Source of the DNA: Planctomycetota bacterium
GTDB taxonomy: Bacteria; Planctomycetota; B15-G4; JADJEK01
Direction of reading: 5' to 3'
NCBI GenBank assembly: GCA_016213895.1
Contig: JACQZJ010000013.1
Coordinates: 1 to 38,451, forward strand
DNA length: 38,451 nucleotides
Shown: positions 15,585 through 25,003 of the stretch, in pieces
How positions within the stretch are numbered: position 1 is the first letter of the stretch
Layout: the number at the start of each line of letters is the position of its first letter
Translations under genes and position numbers: made by a program
Notes under the pieces: generated by a model
The model's input: the letters and a program-made list of their open reading frames with translations, nothing else
Told to the model about the DNA's origin: nothing
Database searches by the model: none

Positions 15585-16076
15585 CTACTTCAGGTCCTTG
15601 CTCTCCGTGTGCCGGAACCACTCGTACGGCGCCAGCGAGCCGTCCGCGCGCTCGAGCGGCGTGTTCCACGGCACGCGGTGCTCGTCCGGGTTCTTATAGT
15701 CGTACAGGAAGTCCGGGAAGTTGATGATCCACACCGGCTCGTTGTTCAGGGCGATGATGCCGTGCAGCACGCGCGGCGGGAAGACGAGCAGCTTCTGGCG
15801 GTGCTCGCCAAAGGAGAACTCGTTCAGCTCGCGTTGCGTGGGCGAGCCCTTGCGGTTGTCGTAGAGCACGACCTTGGCCATGCCCTTGATCACGCAGAAA
15901 TGGTCGGACTGCTTCTCGTGGAAGTGCCAGCCCTTGATCACGCCGGGGTAGGTGGACGTGAGGTAGGCCTGGCCGAACTCCCGGAACTCGGGCCAGTCGG
16001 CGCGCAGCATCTCGTAGAGGTATCCGTGCTCGTCCGCGTGCACGACCAAGTCCCGGAAGACCACGCCGTCGATCAT
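15585..16076 (-). CDS. RmlC-like sugar 3,5-epimerase (cupin)
   Basis: 163 aa, about the length of RmlC-family epimerases. The cupin core shows the family motifs: GVIKGWHFHEKQSDHFCVI around the catalytic His, KVVLYDNRKGSPT, and VFPPRVLHGIIALNNEPVWIINFPDFLYDY. The normal RmlC segment GLHxQ is GWHFH here, a variant common in relatives that act on other NDP-sugars. It starts 3 bases after the flavoprotein stop; the RmlD-like reductase follows. Together they would epimerise and reduce a 4-keto sugar for a surface glycan; the exact sugar is unknown. Confidence 0.82.
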   Translation of the reverse strand: MIDGVVFRDLVVHADEHGYLYEMLRADWPEFREFGQAYLTSTYPGVIKGWHFHEKQSDHFCVIKGMAKVVLYDNRKGSPTQRELNEFSFGEHRQKLLVFPPRVLHGIIALNNEPVWIINFPDFLYDYKNPDEHRVPWNTPLERADGSLAPYEWFRHTESKDLK

Positions 16077-16079
16077 CGT

Positions 16080-17498
16080 TCACTCCTTCCACCGCGCGGG
16101 GTGCGATCCCATGCGCTGCAAGAGTTCCTGCGTCTGCCGCCACGCCAGGTGCATGGACGGGACCATGCTGGTGAACTGGAAGGCGCCCTGGCGGCCGGTG
16201 CTCGTGAGGTTAGCGTACCCGCGCACGTGTTCCAGAAGGCTCTCCAGGTCGCTCTCGAACCCGAGCGCGTATCGAGGATAGGCGTGCGCCGCCTTGAGAC
16301 AATGGGTCTCGAGCACGCCGCCGCGGTCGATGAGGCCCTCCGCGACCAGGTCCTCAACCACCGCCGCGCGCGCCGCCTCGGGGTCGTTCCACACGGCGTC
16401 GCCTTCGTCGCAGGTCAGTTCCGCCACGAGGATCGAGCATTCCGGCGGGTGCACTTGAGCCGGCGGGCCGGCCACTTCCGCCAGGCGGTGGAACACCCGG
16501 TCCGGGAAGTAGGTGAACAAGGCGTCGAGGCGGCGCTTCGGGCGCACGAGCAGGGCGACGACCAGGAGGGCGCGGAAGCCGAGGCGGTTCGCCGCCGCGA
16601 GGACCGGGGCGGGGGGCGCGGGCCGCAGGCGCTGCCCGAGGTGCGGGATGGGGATGGTGGAGACGAGCAGGTCGCAGGGGATCTCGCGCTCGCCCGCGGC
16701 CGAGCGGCAGACCACGGCGCGCACCCGGTCTCCGTCGCACAGGACCGCCGCGACCTCGGTGCCGGTTTCGACCGCGCCGCCAAGCCGGCGGATCGCGTCC
16801 CCGAGCGCCTCGAACACCGGCCCCACACCGCGCGCCGTGGTGTGCATCGCGCCGCTACCGATGACGGCGGTCTTGCCCAGGCGGGCCGCGCTGATCAGGC
16901 GCGCGCGCGCCAGGAGCCGCTTGAGCTTCTCGATGGCGTTGATGCCGGGCATGCGCTTGTCCACGAAAGTCTTCGAGATGCGCTCGACCGGCACGCCCCA
17001 GAAGCGCGCGGTGTAGTCACGGAACATCAGGTCGTAGAGCTTCCTGCCGTACAGTCGGATGATCGCCTCTTCGGCGTTCTCGGGCTCGCCGCGGGCGCCG
17101 CGGCCCAGGAGCGCGCGGCCGAGGCTGAAGAGCGAGCCGATCATCAGCGCGGGCGGCATGCCCAGGAGCAGGTCCCGCGCGCTCAGCGGGTAAGGGTAGA
17201 ACCTGTCCATGAACTTGATCTTGAGCCGCCGCTCGAGCGCGACCAACTCCGCGCCCACGAGGTCCTGGAACGGCGCGATCTGCGCCGGGTCCGGGCTATG
17301 CAGGTGATGCGTCCCGTAGGCGTAGACGTTCGCGCCGCGGCGCACGCTGGCCGCGAGGCCTCCCAGGACTTCCTCGCGCTCGAGGACGTGCACGCGGTGC
17401 CCGGCCTGGGCGAGCTTCCAGGCCGCGAAAAGCCCCGCCGGCCCTCCTCCGGCGACGACGGCGGCGAAGCGTCTCTCGTTCGCGGTTCCGGACGACAT
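16080..17498 (-). CDS. FAD-dependent oxidoreductase, UDP-galactopyranose mutase-like
   Basis: 472 aa. N-terminal Rossmann FAD motif VAGGGPAGLFAAWKLAQAG followed by ExxxxLGGLA. YGTHHLHSPD and DRFYPYPLSARDLL resemble segments around the flavin and sugar site of UDP-galactopyranose mutases and of the wider amine-oxidase/protoporphyrinogen-oxidase-like group common in polysaccharide clusters. The start at 17498 leaves ten bases after the glycosyltransferase stop; no good Shine-Dalgarno is visible, and the frame is open for 35 more codons that are antisense-like noise. The substrate cannot be named; context (RmlC/RmlD-like enzymes, GT-C transferase) points to a nucleotide-sugar or lipid-linked-sugar reaction. 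Confidence 0.8.
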   Translation of the reverse strand: MSSGTANERRFAAVVAGGGPAGLFAAWKLAQAGHRVHVLEREEVLGGLAASVRRGANVYAYGTHHLHSPDPAQIAPFQDLVGAELVALERRLKIKFMDRFYPYPLSARDLLLGMPPALMIGSLFSLGRALLGRGARGEPENAEEAIIRLYGRKLYDLMFRDYTARFWGVPVERISKTFVDKRMPGINAIEKLKRLLARARLISAARLGKTAVIGSGAMHTTARGVGPVFEALGDAIRRLGGAVETGTEVAAVLCDGDRVRAVVCRSAAGEREIPCDLLVSTIPIPHLGQRLRPAPPAPVLAAANRLGFRALLVVALLVRPKRRLDALFTYFPDRVFHRLAEVAGPPAQVHPPECSILVAELTCDEGDAVWNDPEAARAAVVEDLVAEGLIDRGGVLETHCLKAAHAYPRYALGFESDLESLLEHVRGYANLTSTGRQGAFQFTSMVPSMHLAWRQTQELLQRMGSHPARWKE

Positions 17499-17508
17499 GC
17501 GCGCGAAT

Positions 17509-19005
17509 CTACACGTCGCTCGCTTTCGCCGTCGCTGCAACCGGCGGGGCGCCCGCCAGGCCGGAGCGCACGGCCCGCGCGCCGAGCAGGAGCGCCAGTA
17601 CAAGAAGCAGGACGGTGGCGAGCAGGATCGCGGGCGGAATCCCCTCGCGCCAGAAGTGCACGAACCACAGGTCGAAGCTGCCGTCGCGGAGGAGATAGGC
17701 GTTGGCCGCGAGGTGTGACCTCTCGAAGGACCAGGACATCAGATCCCAGGAGCTGCCCGTGAAGCCGGGTTCCACCTCCTTCAGGAAGATGCTGTCGTAG
17801 TCGTGGTAGTTGGCGAGCACGCCGAGGAGCTGTACGGCAAGGCCGAGGAAGAAGAGGGGGAGAAGCAGAGCGCGCAGCACGCCGGAGATGAAGCCGCGCG
17901 CTGCGGCCGCGCGCTCGATGCCGAGCGCCACGGGGAAGAAGGCGAAGGGCACGACCGCCACCAGGTAGCGCGGCCCCCAGCAGTAGCCGCCCTGCCAGGC
18001 GTGGTAGGCGCCGTGGAAGAAGAGGAAGGCGAGGAAGAGGAGCGCGCAGAAGAGCGTCTCCGGGAAGAAGCGCCGCGCCGCGGTGAAGAGCAGCAGGACG
18101 GCGGCCGCGAGCAGGGGCGAGAAGAGGAAGACCGACTTCCCGGGACTGAGAAGCTGGCCGCGCACGCCCTCGAGGATGGCGGTGGAGAAGAGCCCGCCTT
18201 CCCGGGCGTACCCGGTCTCGAAGGGGCCGCCGAAGCGGATGTAGTTGAGGTAGAGGAAGACGCCGAGCGCGGCGGCGACCGGCAGGCAGAAGAGGACGGC
18301 GGCGCGCGCGCGCCGCCCCTTGCCGGCACGCTGCGCGAGGTAGATCAGGAAGACCGGGAGCGCCACGATTCCGCTGATCTTGACCAGGCAGGCACAGCCG
18401 AGGAACAGCCCCGCGGCCGCGGCGCTCAGCGCTCCTCCGCCGCGGCAGTGGCGGAGCGCGGCCAGGAAGGCGAGCAGCAGGCAGAGCATGAGCAGCGGTT
18501 CGGACAGGAAGTACTTGGCGTAGGGCCAGAGCGTGGTGGACAGGCCGAGCGCGAGCCCGGAGAGGAGCGCTCCGCGCAGCGAGAAGCCGAGCGCGAGGAG
18601 GATGGCGCAGAAGACGGCCACCGCCGCCGCGGTCACGAACTGGTTCAGCGTGTAGGTCACGGGCAGGCACAGGTCGGACTCGCTCTTCCGCGCCAGCGCC
18701 TCGCTGCCGAGGCTCTTCATGGCGGCGGCCGCGCCCTTGGCCGCCAGATAGAAGGGGATGGCGGCGACCGACTGGCCGATGCCGAACTTGCCGTAGAACT
18801 TCCCTTCCGGCCCGCGCGCGCCATACACGTAGTCGCCGGGATCGATGGCCAGCTCGCCGCGCTCGACCATGGCGCGCGTGGTCTGATAGATGGTGTGGCC
18901 GTCCCCGCTGTACACGTGGCCCCCGCCGGTCAGGAGAAAGAGGGCGGCGAGGAAGGCGAAGAGGCCGAGGAGGGCGCTGGCGCGCCGTGGTTCGTTCTCG
19001 TGCAT
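17509..19005 (-). CDS. GT-C-fold membrane glycosyltransferase (GT39-like)
   Basis: 498 aa polytopic membrane protein with about ten hydrophobic helices. The first periplasmic loop carries GDGHTIYQTTRAMVERGEL, the expected place of the catalytic Asp in GT-C transferases that use polyprenyl-phosphate sugars; KYFLSEPLLMLCLLLAFLAAL, WQGGYCWGPRYL and a long C-terminal loop follow. The start at 19005 has GAGGT seven bases ahead and leads straight into the first helix; a start 38 codons earlier would add an unlikely Arg/Pro-rich leader. First gene of the operon with the flavoprotein and the sugar-modifying enzymes. It probably transfers a sugar to a lipid, glycan or protein at the outer face. Confidence 0.78.
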   Translation of the reverse strand: MHENEPRRASALLGLFAFLAALFLLTGGGHVYSGDGHTIYQTTRAMVERGELAIDPGDYVYGARGPEGKFYGKFGIGQSVAAIPFYLAAKGAAAAMKSLGSEALARKSESDLCLPVTYTLNQFVTAAAVAVFCAILLALGFSLRGALLSGLALGLSTTLWPYAKYFLSEPLLMLCLLLAFLAALRHCRGGGALSAAAAGLFLGCACLVKISGIVALPVFLIYLAQRAGKGRRARAAVLFCLPVAAALGVFLYLNYIRFGGPFETGYAREGGLFSTAILEGVRGQLLSPGKSVFLFSPLLAAAVLLLFTAARRFFPETLFCALLFLAFLFFHGAYHAWQGGYCWGPRYLVAVVPFAFFPVALGIERAAAARGFISGVLRALLLPLFFLGLAVQLLGVLANYHDYDSIFLKEVEPGFTGSSWDLMSWSFERSHLAANAYLLRDGSFDLWFVHFWREGIPPAILLATVLLLVLALLLGARAVRSGLAGAPPVAATAKASDV

Positions 19006-19163
19006 TCCCGAAACCTCGCGAGGCTCTGGACGCGCGCCAGGATACGCCGCCCTGCGGCGCGCCGCGGCCGGATTCCGCTGGCGGGGCCGCGGCGCGGGCG
19101 GGTAAGACCGGCACAGCACGCTGCCGCCGGCGGCGGACTTGCCGGGGCGGCTGAGGAAGGAAC

Positions 19164-19754
19164 ATGACGCTCTTCTCGGCCACCGTCCTCCTCTTCCTGG
19201 TGTTGGATCCGTTCGGCAACATCCCGTTCTTCGTGGCGGCGCTCACGGCCTGCGAGCCGAGGCGCCACAGCCGCATCATCGCTCGCGAGCTGCTCATCGC
19301 CCTGGGCGTGCTGCTCGTGTTCCTCTTCTCCGGGCGGCACATCCTCCAGGTCCTTGGCATCTCCGAGCCGGCCCTCACCGTGGCCGGCGGGATCGTCCTC
19401 TTCCTGATCGCCGTGCGCATGGTCTTCCCGGCGCCGCATCACGCCGCGGGCGAGGAAGTCGAAGGGGAGCCTTTCATCGTGCCATTGGCGGTTCCCTACG
19501 TTGCCGGACCCTCTGCGCTCGCATCAGTGCTGCTCATCATGAGCCGCGAGCCGGAGCGCTGGCCGGAGTGGCTGGCGGCCTTGCTCGTTGCCTGGACCGG
19601 GACCGGCCTGATCCTGTCGTTGTCGGGCATCCTGGCCCGCAAGCTCGGCAAGAGGGTGCTGGTGGCGATCGAGCGCCTCATGGGCATGATCCTGGTCGCC
19701 ATCGCCGTGCAGATGGTCATGACCGGCGTGGGGCGCTTCCTGGACCTGAGGTAG
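19164..19754 (+). CDS. MarC family integral membrane protein
   Basis: 196 aa with about six transmembrane segments. The family signature at the N-terminus LFLVLDPFGNIPFF, the central VPLAVPYVAGPSALASVLL and the C-terminal helix LMGMILVAIAVQMVMTGV identify the MarC/YhgN (UPF0056) family. The biochemical role is not established for the family; linkage to antibiotic resistance in E. coli was not upheld. GAGGAAGG lies before the ATG. It is divergent from the glycosyltransferase operon across about 158 bases of GC-rich DNA and is followed six bases after its stop by the sulfatase gene. Confidence 0.92.
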   Translation: MTLFSATVLLFLVLDPFGNIPFFVAALTACEPRRHSRIIARELLIALGVLLVFLFSGRHILQVLGISEPALTVAGGIVLFLIAVRMVFPAPHHAAGEEVEGEPFIVPLAVPYVAGPSALASVLLIMSREPERWPEWLAALLVAWTGTGLILSLSGILARKLGKRVLVAIERLMGMILVAIAVQMVMTGVGRFLDLR

Positions 19755-19760
19755 CCGCTC

Positions 19761-21106
19761 ATGGCGCGCGCGCTCTGTTTCCTCGCCGCTGTTCTCGCCG
19801 CTGGCTGTGCGCCCGGAGCGCCTGCGCGGCCGAACGTGGTGCTGGTCATCGCTGACACGCTGCGCGCCGACGCCCTCGGTGCCTATGGCAACCGGCTCGC
19901 GGCCAGCCCAGAGCTGGACGCGATCGCCGCGGCCGGCGTGCTGTGCGAGCGCGTGGTCGCTCCGTGTTCCTGGACGCGCCCTTCCATCGGGGCGCTGCTC
20001 ACGGGCCAGTACCCGCGCACCCTCGGTCTCTACGAGGAGGAGGACGAGATCCTCAAGGAGTCCTGCCGCACGCTGGCCGACCGCCTGCGCGACCTGGGCT
20101 ACGCCACGTACGGGGCCACGGCGAATCCCATGATCAACGCGGCCTTCCACTTCGATCAGGGCTTCGACGTCTACCTCGACAGCGTCTCCCCGGAGATCCG
20201 GGGCGCGGCGCGCGCTGCGCCCCGGCGCGTGACCTGTTCGGCGCCGTGCTGAAGCGCCTGCGCCAGGAAGGGCGCCGGCCCGTCTTCCTGCAGCTCGCCG
20301 TCATGGAGACGCACGACTACTGGCGCGGCCCTCTCTCCCTCACGCGCCCGGAGTTCACCGGCCTGTTCCAGACGGTCGAGTCCGCCGCCTACCACCAGGC
20401 GCTGCGCCAGCTCTCGCGTGACACGGGCGAGTTCCTGCGCGAGCTCGGCGCGCTCCCGGGCTTCGAGGACACGCTCTTCGTCTTCACCAGCGATCACGGC
20501 GAGGGCCTGCACAGCCACCGCCCGCTGCCGTACACACAGTTCCACGGCGCGATCCTCTACGAGTCGAACACGCTCGTGCCCCTGATCTTCCGCCACTTGA
20601 GCGGAACGCTCGCGCCGCGCCGCGTCAGCCGCCCGGTGCGCCTCATCGACCTCGTGCCCACGCTGCTGGAGCTCGTTGGCGGCGCGGCGGACGCGGAGAT
20701 CGCGGGCGTGAGCCTCGTGCCGCTCCTGCGCGGGGAAGGCGCGCCCGCCGGCCTTCCCGAACTGCTCGTGGCCGAGACCTTCTTCCGCGACTACGAGAAG
20801 CAGGCGGTCTACGGCGGGGCGTGGAACTACTACGAGCACCGGGACGGCCACGAGGGCATGGACGCGCGGGAGGTGCAGGCCGCGGGATCTGTCGAACTCG
20901 GCCGTCTGAGCAACAAGCTGGCGGAGCAGCAGGGCGTGGCCGAGGGGGCGGCCGTGTTCCTGCGCGCGTTCGAGGCCGCCTATCCCCGGGCGGCGGCCCA
21001 GCACCGCGACGGCGAGCTGCCGGCGGACTTGGCGGAGGAGCTGCGCGGCCTGGGCTACCTGGGCGGGAAGCGCGCGCCAGAGCGGCCCGGCAGGGAGAGG
21101 CGCTGA
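19761..21106 (+). pseudogene. Sulfatase (alkaline phosphatase superfamily), frameshifted
   Basis: Two frames together encode one secreted sulfatase. Frame 1 (19761-20252) gives a lipoprotein signal with lipobox LAAGC, the metal site VVLVIADTLRAD (Asp32) and CSWTRPSIGALLTG with Cys69 in the formylglycine position (C-x-x-x-R, Trp replacing the usual Pro). Frame 2 (from about 20230 to 21106) continues DLFGAVLKRLRQEG, METHDYW, VFTSDHGEG and the C-terminal domain ending GYLGGKRAP. The switch lies between about 20195 and 20232 in a run of GCGC-rich sequence and is equivalent to loss of one base. Both halves are otherwise intact, so a sequencing or assembly error is as likely as a recent mutation. 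The natural substrate is unknown. Confidence 0.8.
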
Positions 21107-21222
21107 GCCGCGGCCTGGCCGCCTTGCGTCGCGGCGGGTTGATCGAGAGAGCGCGCCGGCGTAGGCTGGATGGCCCGCCCGCGCCCTTCGCGCGAGCGTG
21201 CTCTCGTGCAGAGGCAAGCGCC

Positions 21223-22455
21223 ATGACGCACCACGATGAACTTCGTCCCGACACCCTCGCGGTGCACGCCGGCATGACGCGGAACGAGTTCCAGGCGGTG
21301 GTGCCGCCCATCTACCAGACCTCCACGTTCGGCTTCACCAGCACGGGCGAGGGAGCGGCGCTCTTCGCGGGCGAGCAGAAGGGCTACATCTACAGCCGCA
21401 TGGGCAACCCCACGGTCGAGGGGCTGGAGAACGCGGTGGCGGCGCTGGAGGGGGGGAGCCGCGCGCTGGCCTGCTCGAGCGGCATGGCGGCGATCCACAC
21501 GGCGCTCGCCGCGCTGCTGAAGAGCGGGGACCACGTGGTGTGCAGCGAGGCCGTGTACGGTCCCACGTGCACCCTGGTGAGCGGGATTCTCACGCAGTTC
21601 GGCATCGAGGCATCGCTCGTGGACACCTCGAGCCTGGAGGCGGTGCGCGCGGCGCTCAGGCAGAACACCAAGGTCGTGTTCGTGGAGACGCCGTGCAACC
21701 CGACGCTCCTGATCAGCGACCTCGAGCAGGTGTCCAAGCTGGCGCACGGGCGCGGCGCGCACGTCCTGGTCGACAACACTTTCATGAGCCCGCTGCTGCA
21801 GCGGCCCTTCGAGTTCGGCGTGGACGTGGTGCTGCACAGCTTGACCAAGTTCTTGAACGGGCACGCCGACGTGGTCGGCGGCGTCATCGTCACGCGCGAC
21901 CAGGAGATGTACGCGCGCATGCGGCGCGCGCTCAACCACTACGGCGGCGTGCTGGCGCCGTTCGAGTCCTTCCTGGTGCATCGCGGCATCAAGACCCTCG
22001 CCCTGCGCATGGAGCGGCACTGCCGGAACGCCCAGGCGATCGCCGAGTTCCTCGAGGCGCGCCCCGAGGTGAAGTGGGTGCGCTATCCCGGCCTGAAGAG
22101 CCATCCGCAGCACGAGCTGGCCAAGCGGCAGATGAAGGGCCCCGGCGGCATGATCAGCTTCGAGCTGGCCGGCGGCCTCGAGGCCGGGCGCGCGATGATG
22201 AACTCGGTCAAGCTCTGCTCGCTGGCGGTGAGCCTGGGCGGCGTGGAGACGCTCATCCAGCATCCGGCGAGCATGACGCACGCCTCGATGGGCGCCGAGG
22301 CGCGCCAGCGCGCGCACATCAGCGACGGGCTGGTGCGCCTGAGCGTGGGCGTGGAGGACGTGGCCGACCTGATCGCCGACCTCGACCAGTCGCTCAAGGT
22401 CGCGGCGCGGGTGCGGCCGGGCGCGCGCGTCGTTCCCGAGCAGGCGGTGGGGTAG
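21223..22455 (+). CDS. PLP-dependent methionine gamma-lyase-like enzyme (Cys/Met metabolism family)
   Basis: 410 aa. PLP-binding Lys209 lies in LHSLTKFLNGHADVVGG; YSRMGNPT (57-64), ACSSGMAAI (83-91) and VDNTFMSPLLQRP are family motifs. The C-terminal half (RGIKTLALRMERHCRNAQ, YPGLKSHPQHELA, QHPASMTHASM, GLVRLSVGVED) follows methionine gamma-lyases closely. The active-site Cys that marks P. putida methionine gamma-lyase (YGC) is Pro here (YGPTC), so specificity could instead be homocysteine or cystathionine gamma-lyase/synthase. The start at 21223 has AGAGG upstream, and homology begins there; the frame is open about 130 codons further without support. No operon partner. Confidence 0.88.
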   Translation: MTHHDELRPDTLAVHAGMTRNEFQAVVPPIYQTSTFGFTSTGEGAALFAGEQKGYIYSRMGNPTVEGLENAVAALEGGSRALACSSGMAAIHTALAALLKSGDHVVCSEAVYGPTCTLVSGILTQFGIEASLVDTSSLEAVRAALRQNTKVVFVETPCNPTLLISDLEQVSKLAHGRGAHVLVDNTFMSPLLQRPFEFGVDVVLHSLTKFLNGHADVVGGVIVTRDQEMYARMRRALNHYGGVLAPFESFLVHRGIKTLALRMERHCRNAQAIAEFLEARPEVKWVRYPGLKSHPQHELAKRQMKGPGGMISFELAGGLEAGRAMMNSVKLCSLAVSLGGVETLIQHPASMTHASMGAEARQRAHISDGLVRLSVGVEDVADLIADLDQSLKVAARVRPGARVVPEQAVG

Positions 22456-22760
22456 AAGCCGCGCGCCGGCGAACGCCGCCGAATCGAAAGTCACGGTCTC
22501 GCTTCCGCCGTCGAGCTGGACGTTCCCGGCGGAGACCGCCAGAAGGCGGAACAGAGCAAACACACCGGGCGTGAGGCCCGCCACGGCCACGAGCAACAGG
22601 GCGGTCCGAAGCACTTGCTTCTTCATGGTGAGACCCTTTCCAACCCCCTGAGCATCCCTCCGCGCCCTCCCTGGGGGGCGGGGGGCTTGGGGCATCCTGG
22701 CCAGCGCGCCAGAAACCACCCCTTGGCGCAGCGCAGGAGATGCAGGCGCCGTCCGATGTG
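22456..22760. other. Intergenic region with a possible signal-peptide gene fragment
   Basis: On the minus strand an ATG at 22626, preceded by GGAAAGGG, starts an exported-looking sequence (MKKQVLRTALLLVAVAGL) that continues through GNVQLDGGSETVTFDSAAFAGA and then runs into DNA antisense to the PLP-enzyme gene without a stop. It resembles the 5' end of a secreted-protein gene cut off by rearrangement. The rest (22629-22760) shows no gene; a GC-rich C-run stretch at 22655-22690 is present. Confidence 0.35.
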
Positions 22761-24011
22761 TCAAGCGGAGAGTCGCCGAAACGGCTGGCGCCGCCAGTAG
22801 GTGAGCGTGCGCCACAGCCACTCGAGGGGACCGAAGCGGAAGCGCGCGAGCCACCAGGGGGAGTACCAGAGCTGCAGCGCGGCGATGGCGATCACGAGGC
22901 CGAGCTGCTCGAGGCGGTTCGTGCGGCCGAAGATTCCGAGGCCGTGGCCGTAGAAGACGGTCGTGCAGATCACGCTGTGCATGATGTAGTTGCTGAATGC
23001 CATGCGTCCCACGGCCGCGAGCCGGTCCTGGAAGGAGAGAAGCTGGCGCGAGCGGCAGAGCAGCAAGATTGCGCCGATCCAGCCCAAGGCCGCGAGCAGG
23101 CTGCCCGCGTAGTTGTAGAGCCCGCCCAGGCCGATCGAGTGCGTGACCTGCCAGCCGGCCGCGGCCTGATCGCGGATGCCGAGGGCGGCGAGCGGCATGC
23201 CGAGGCCGAAGCCGAGCACGGCGAGCGCGGCGTAGAAGCGCGCGGGCCGTTCGGCCGAGAACACCTTGGCCTTGAAGAGCGCCATGCCGAGCAGCATGCA
23301 GCCGAGGATGCGCCAGCCGAAGACCAGCAGGAACTGCAGCATGCCGAGCCATTCGCCGGCGCGGTGGGGAAGCTGCGTGAGCCACCCTGAGCGATAGATG
23401 GCCTCGGTCTTCTGGATCAGCTCGGGAGCGGGCGCGAACATGTCGATCATCTCCTGCTGCTCCGCGGGGGACATGTTGTGCTCGTAGTGGTAGCCGAACG
23501 TGGCGAGGAACAGGGCGGAGACGAGCAGCAGCAGTAGCGCGATGATGAGCAGGGTCCGCGGCCGGCGCCGGCGGAAGAGGTAGGCGGCCGCGCCGCACAC
23601 CGCATAGATGAACAGGATGTCCCCGTACCAGAGGAGCACGCCGTGCGTGGCGCCGAAGAGCGCGAGCCAGCCCATGCGGCGGTAGTGCAGTCCCGCGGAG
23701 CAGCCGGTCCGGGCCGCGGCGCTTTCGGTCATGAGCACGATGCCCGCGCCGAAGAGCATCGAGAAGATGGTGATGAACTTGGCGTCGGCGAGCACGTGGT
23801 TCACGCACCAGCACGAGAAGTCGAGGAGGGAGGCCGGGCCGAGGGCGTGCGGGTTCATGTAGGCCGCGAAGATCATGGCGTAGGCCTGCATGTTCATGAG
23901 CAGCACGCCGAGCAGGGCGAAGCCGCGCAGCACGTCGATCGAGCGCACGCGTGCGGCTTCGGCAACGGGCGCTGCCAGGTCTCGCGAAGTCAGCGTCGTG
24001 GGCGCGGGCAT
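22761..24011 (-). CDS. DUF418 family membrane protein
   Basis: 416 aa with about ten hydrophobic segments. The opening R-S-I-DVLRGFALLGVLLMNM is the N-terminal signature of YeiB/DUF418 proteins, which belong to the acyltransferase-3-like superfamily. The C-terminal DUF418 domain is recognised by GRMAFSNYIMHSVICTTVFYG and LQLWYSPWWLARFRFGPLEWLWRTLTYW. The family role is not established; transport or acyl modification has been suggested. GGAGG lies at the right distance from the ATG. The gene is divergent from the metallo-beta-lactamase-fold gene, 83 bases apart. Confidence 0.9.
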   Translation of the reverse strand: MPAPTTLTSRDLAAPVAEAARVRSIDVLRGFALLGVLLMNMQAYAMIFAAYMNPHALGPASLLDFSCWCVNHVLADAKFITIFSMLFGAGIVLMTESAAARTGCSAGLHYRRMGWLALFGATHGVLLWYGDILFIYAVCGAAAYLFRRRRPRTLLIIALLLLLVSALFLATFGYHYEHNMSPAEQQEMIDMFAPAPELIQKTEAIYRSGWLTQLPHRAGEWLGMLQFLLVFGWRILGCMLLGMALFKAKVFSAERPARFYAALAVLGFGLGMPLAALGIRDQAAAGWQVTHSIGLGGLYNYAGSLLAALGWIGAILLLCRSRQLLSFQDRLAAVGRMAFSNYIMHSVICTTVFYGHGLGIFGRTNRLEQLGLVIAIAALQLWYSPWWLARFRFGPLEWLWRTLTYWRRQPFRRLSA

Positions 24012-24094
24012 GGGCGGTCCTCCGCAAACTCTTCTGGCCGAGGATCGTAACAGGGCGGCGCCCGGCCCAGCAGCTTGGCGACAGAGGTGAGACC

Positions 24095-25003
24095 ATGAGC
24101 CATCGAGATGCGCCGCGAGCCGTCCTTGCCCTGGGCCTGGGCGCGCTGTTCGCCGCGCTGCCGGCTCAGGAGCCGGAGAAGAAAGGGATCAGCACGACGC
24201 ACCTCGCGGGCAGCGTGCACATGATGTCCTCGGGCTTTGGCGGGAACCTGGCCGCGTGCGCGGGAGACGACGGGGTGCTGCTGGTCGACGCCGAGTACGC
24301 CCGTCTTGCGGCGCAGGTCGGGGCCGCGGTCGATTCCCTCGGCGCCGGGCCGGTGGAGTACCTGGTCAACACGCACTGGCACCCGGATCACGTGGGCGGG
24401 AACGAGACCCTTGCGCGGGCAGGAGCAATGATCGTCGCGCAAGACAACGTGCGCCGGAGCATGTCCTCCGGCCAGCGCCTCGGCGTCCTGGAGATGGAGG
24501 TTCCCGCCTCGCCGGCCGCGGCATTGCCGGTCGTGACCTTCAGCGAGAGCGTCACGCTCCATCTGAACGGCGAGGAGGTCTGCGTGCAGCACATCGCGGG
24601 CGCGCACACGGACGGGGACAGCATCGTCCGCTTCCGGCGAGCGAACGTCATCCACGCGGGCGACATCGTCTTCCAGGGCGGCTACCCGTTCATCGACGTC
24701 ACGAACGGCGGGAGCATCGACGGCATGATCGCGGCCGTGGAGGCGATCGCCGCGCTTTGCGACGACGAGACGCGGATCATCCCCGGCCACGGGAGCGTGA
24801 TGGACAGGGCGGAGCTGCTGGACTACGGCGCGATGCTGCGCGCATTCCGCGAGGCGATCGCCGCGGAGATGGCGGCCGGAAGGGACCTGGCGGCCATCCA
24901 GGAGCGGCGGCCGACCGCGGCGCTCGACGAGCGCTGGGGGACGCTCCGCTTCTCGCCGGAGCGGTTCACCGAGCTGGTCTACCGCTCTCTGGCAGGGCGC
25001 TAG
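24095..25003 (+). CDS. Secreted metallo-beta-lactamase-fold hydrolase
   Basis: 302 aa. Signal peptide of about 24 residues (AVLALGLGALFAALPAQ), so periplasmic or exported. The zinc site is complete: H94, H96, D98 and H99 in NTHWHPDHVGG, H171 in GAHTDGDS, D190 in HAGD, H232 in IPGHG. Sequence and layout resemble the subclass of MBL-fold hydrolases (B3/SoxH-like); the substrate cannot be inferred. The start at 24095 has AGAGGTGAG upstream. Its last codons overlap the 3' end of the truncated Memo gene. The final 80 codons are repeated as broken copies at 32123-32352 and 34541-34672. Confidence 0.9.
   Translation: MSHRDAPRAVLALGLGALFAALPAQEPEKKGISTTHLAGSVHMMSSGFGGNLAACAGDDGVLLVDAEYARLAAQVGAAVDSLGAGPVEYLVNTHWHPDHVGGNETLARAGAMIVAQDNVRRSMSSGQRLGVLEMEVPASPAAALPVVTFSESVTLHLNGEEVCVQHIAGAHTDGDSIVRFRRANVIHAGDIVFQGGYPFIDVTNGGSIDGMIAAVEAIAALCDDETRIIPGHGSVMDRAELLDYGAMLRAFREAIAAEMAAGRDLAAIQERRPTAALDERWGTLRFSPERFTELVYRSLAGR

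Noticed and set aside
21055-24096. A 1,000-codon minus-strand open frame over the PLP enzyme and DUF418 genes
   Set aside because: Low-complexity Arg/His/Ala composition and antisense to genes with clear family motifs; it only incidentally includes the small signal-peptide fragment at 22626.
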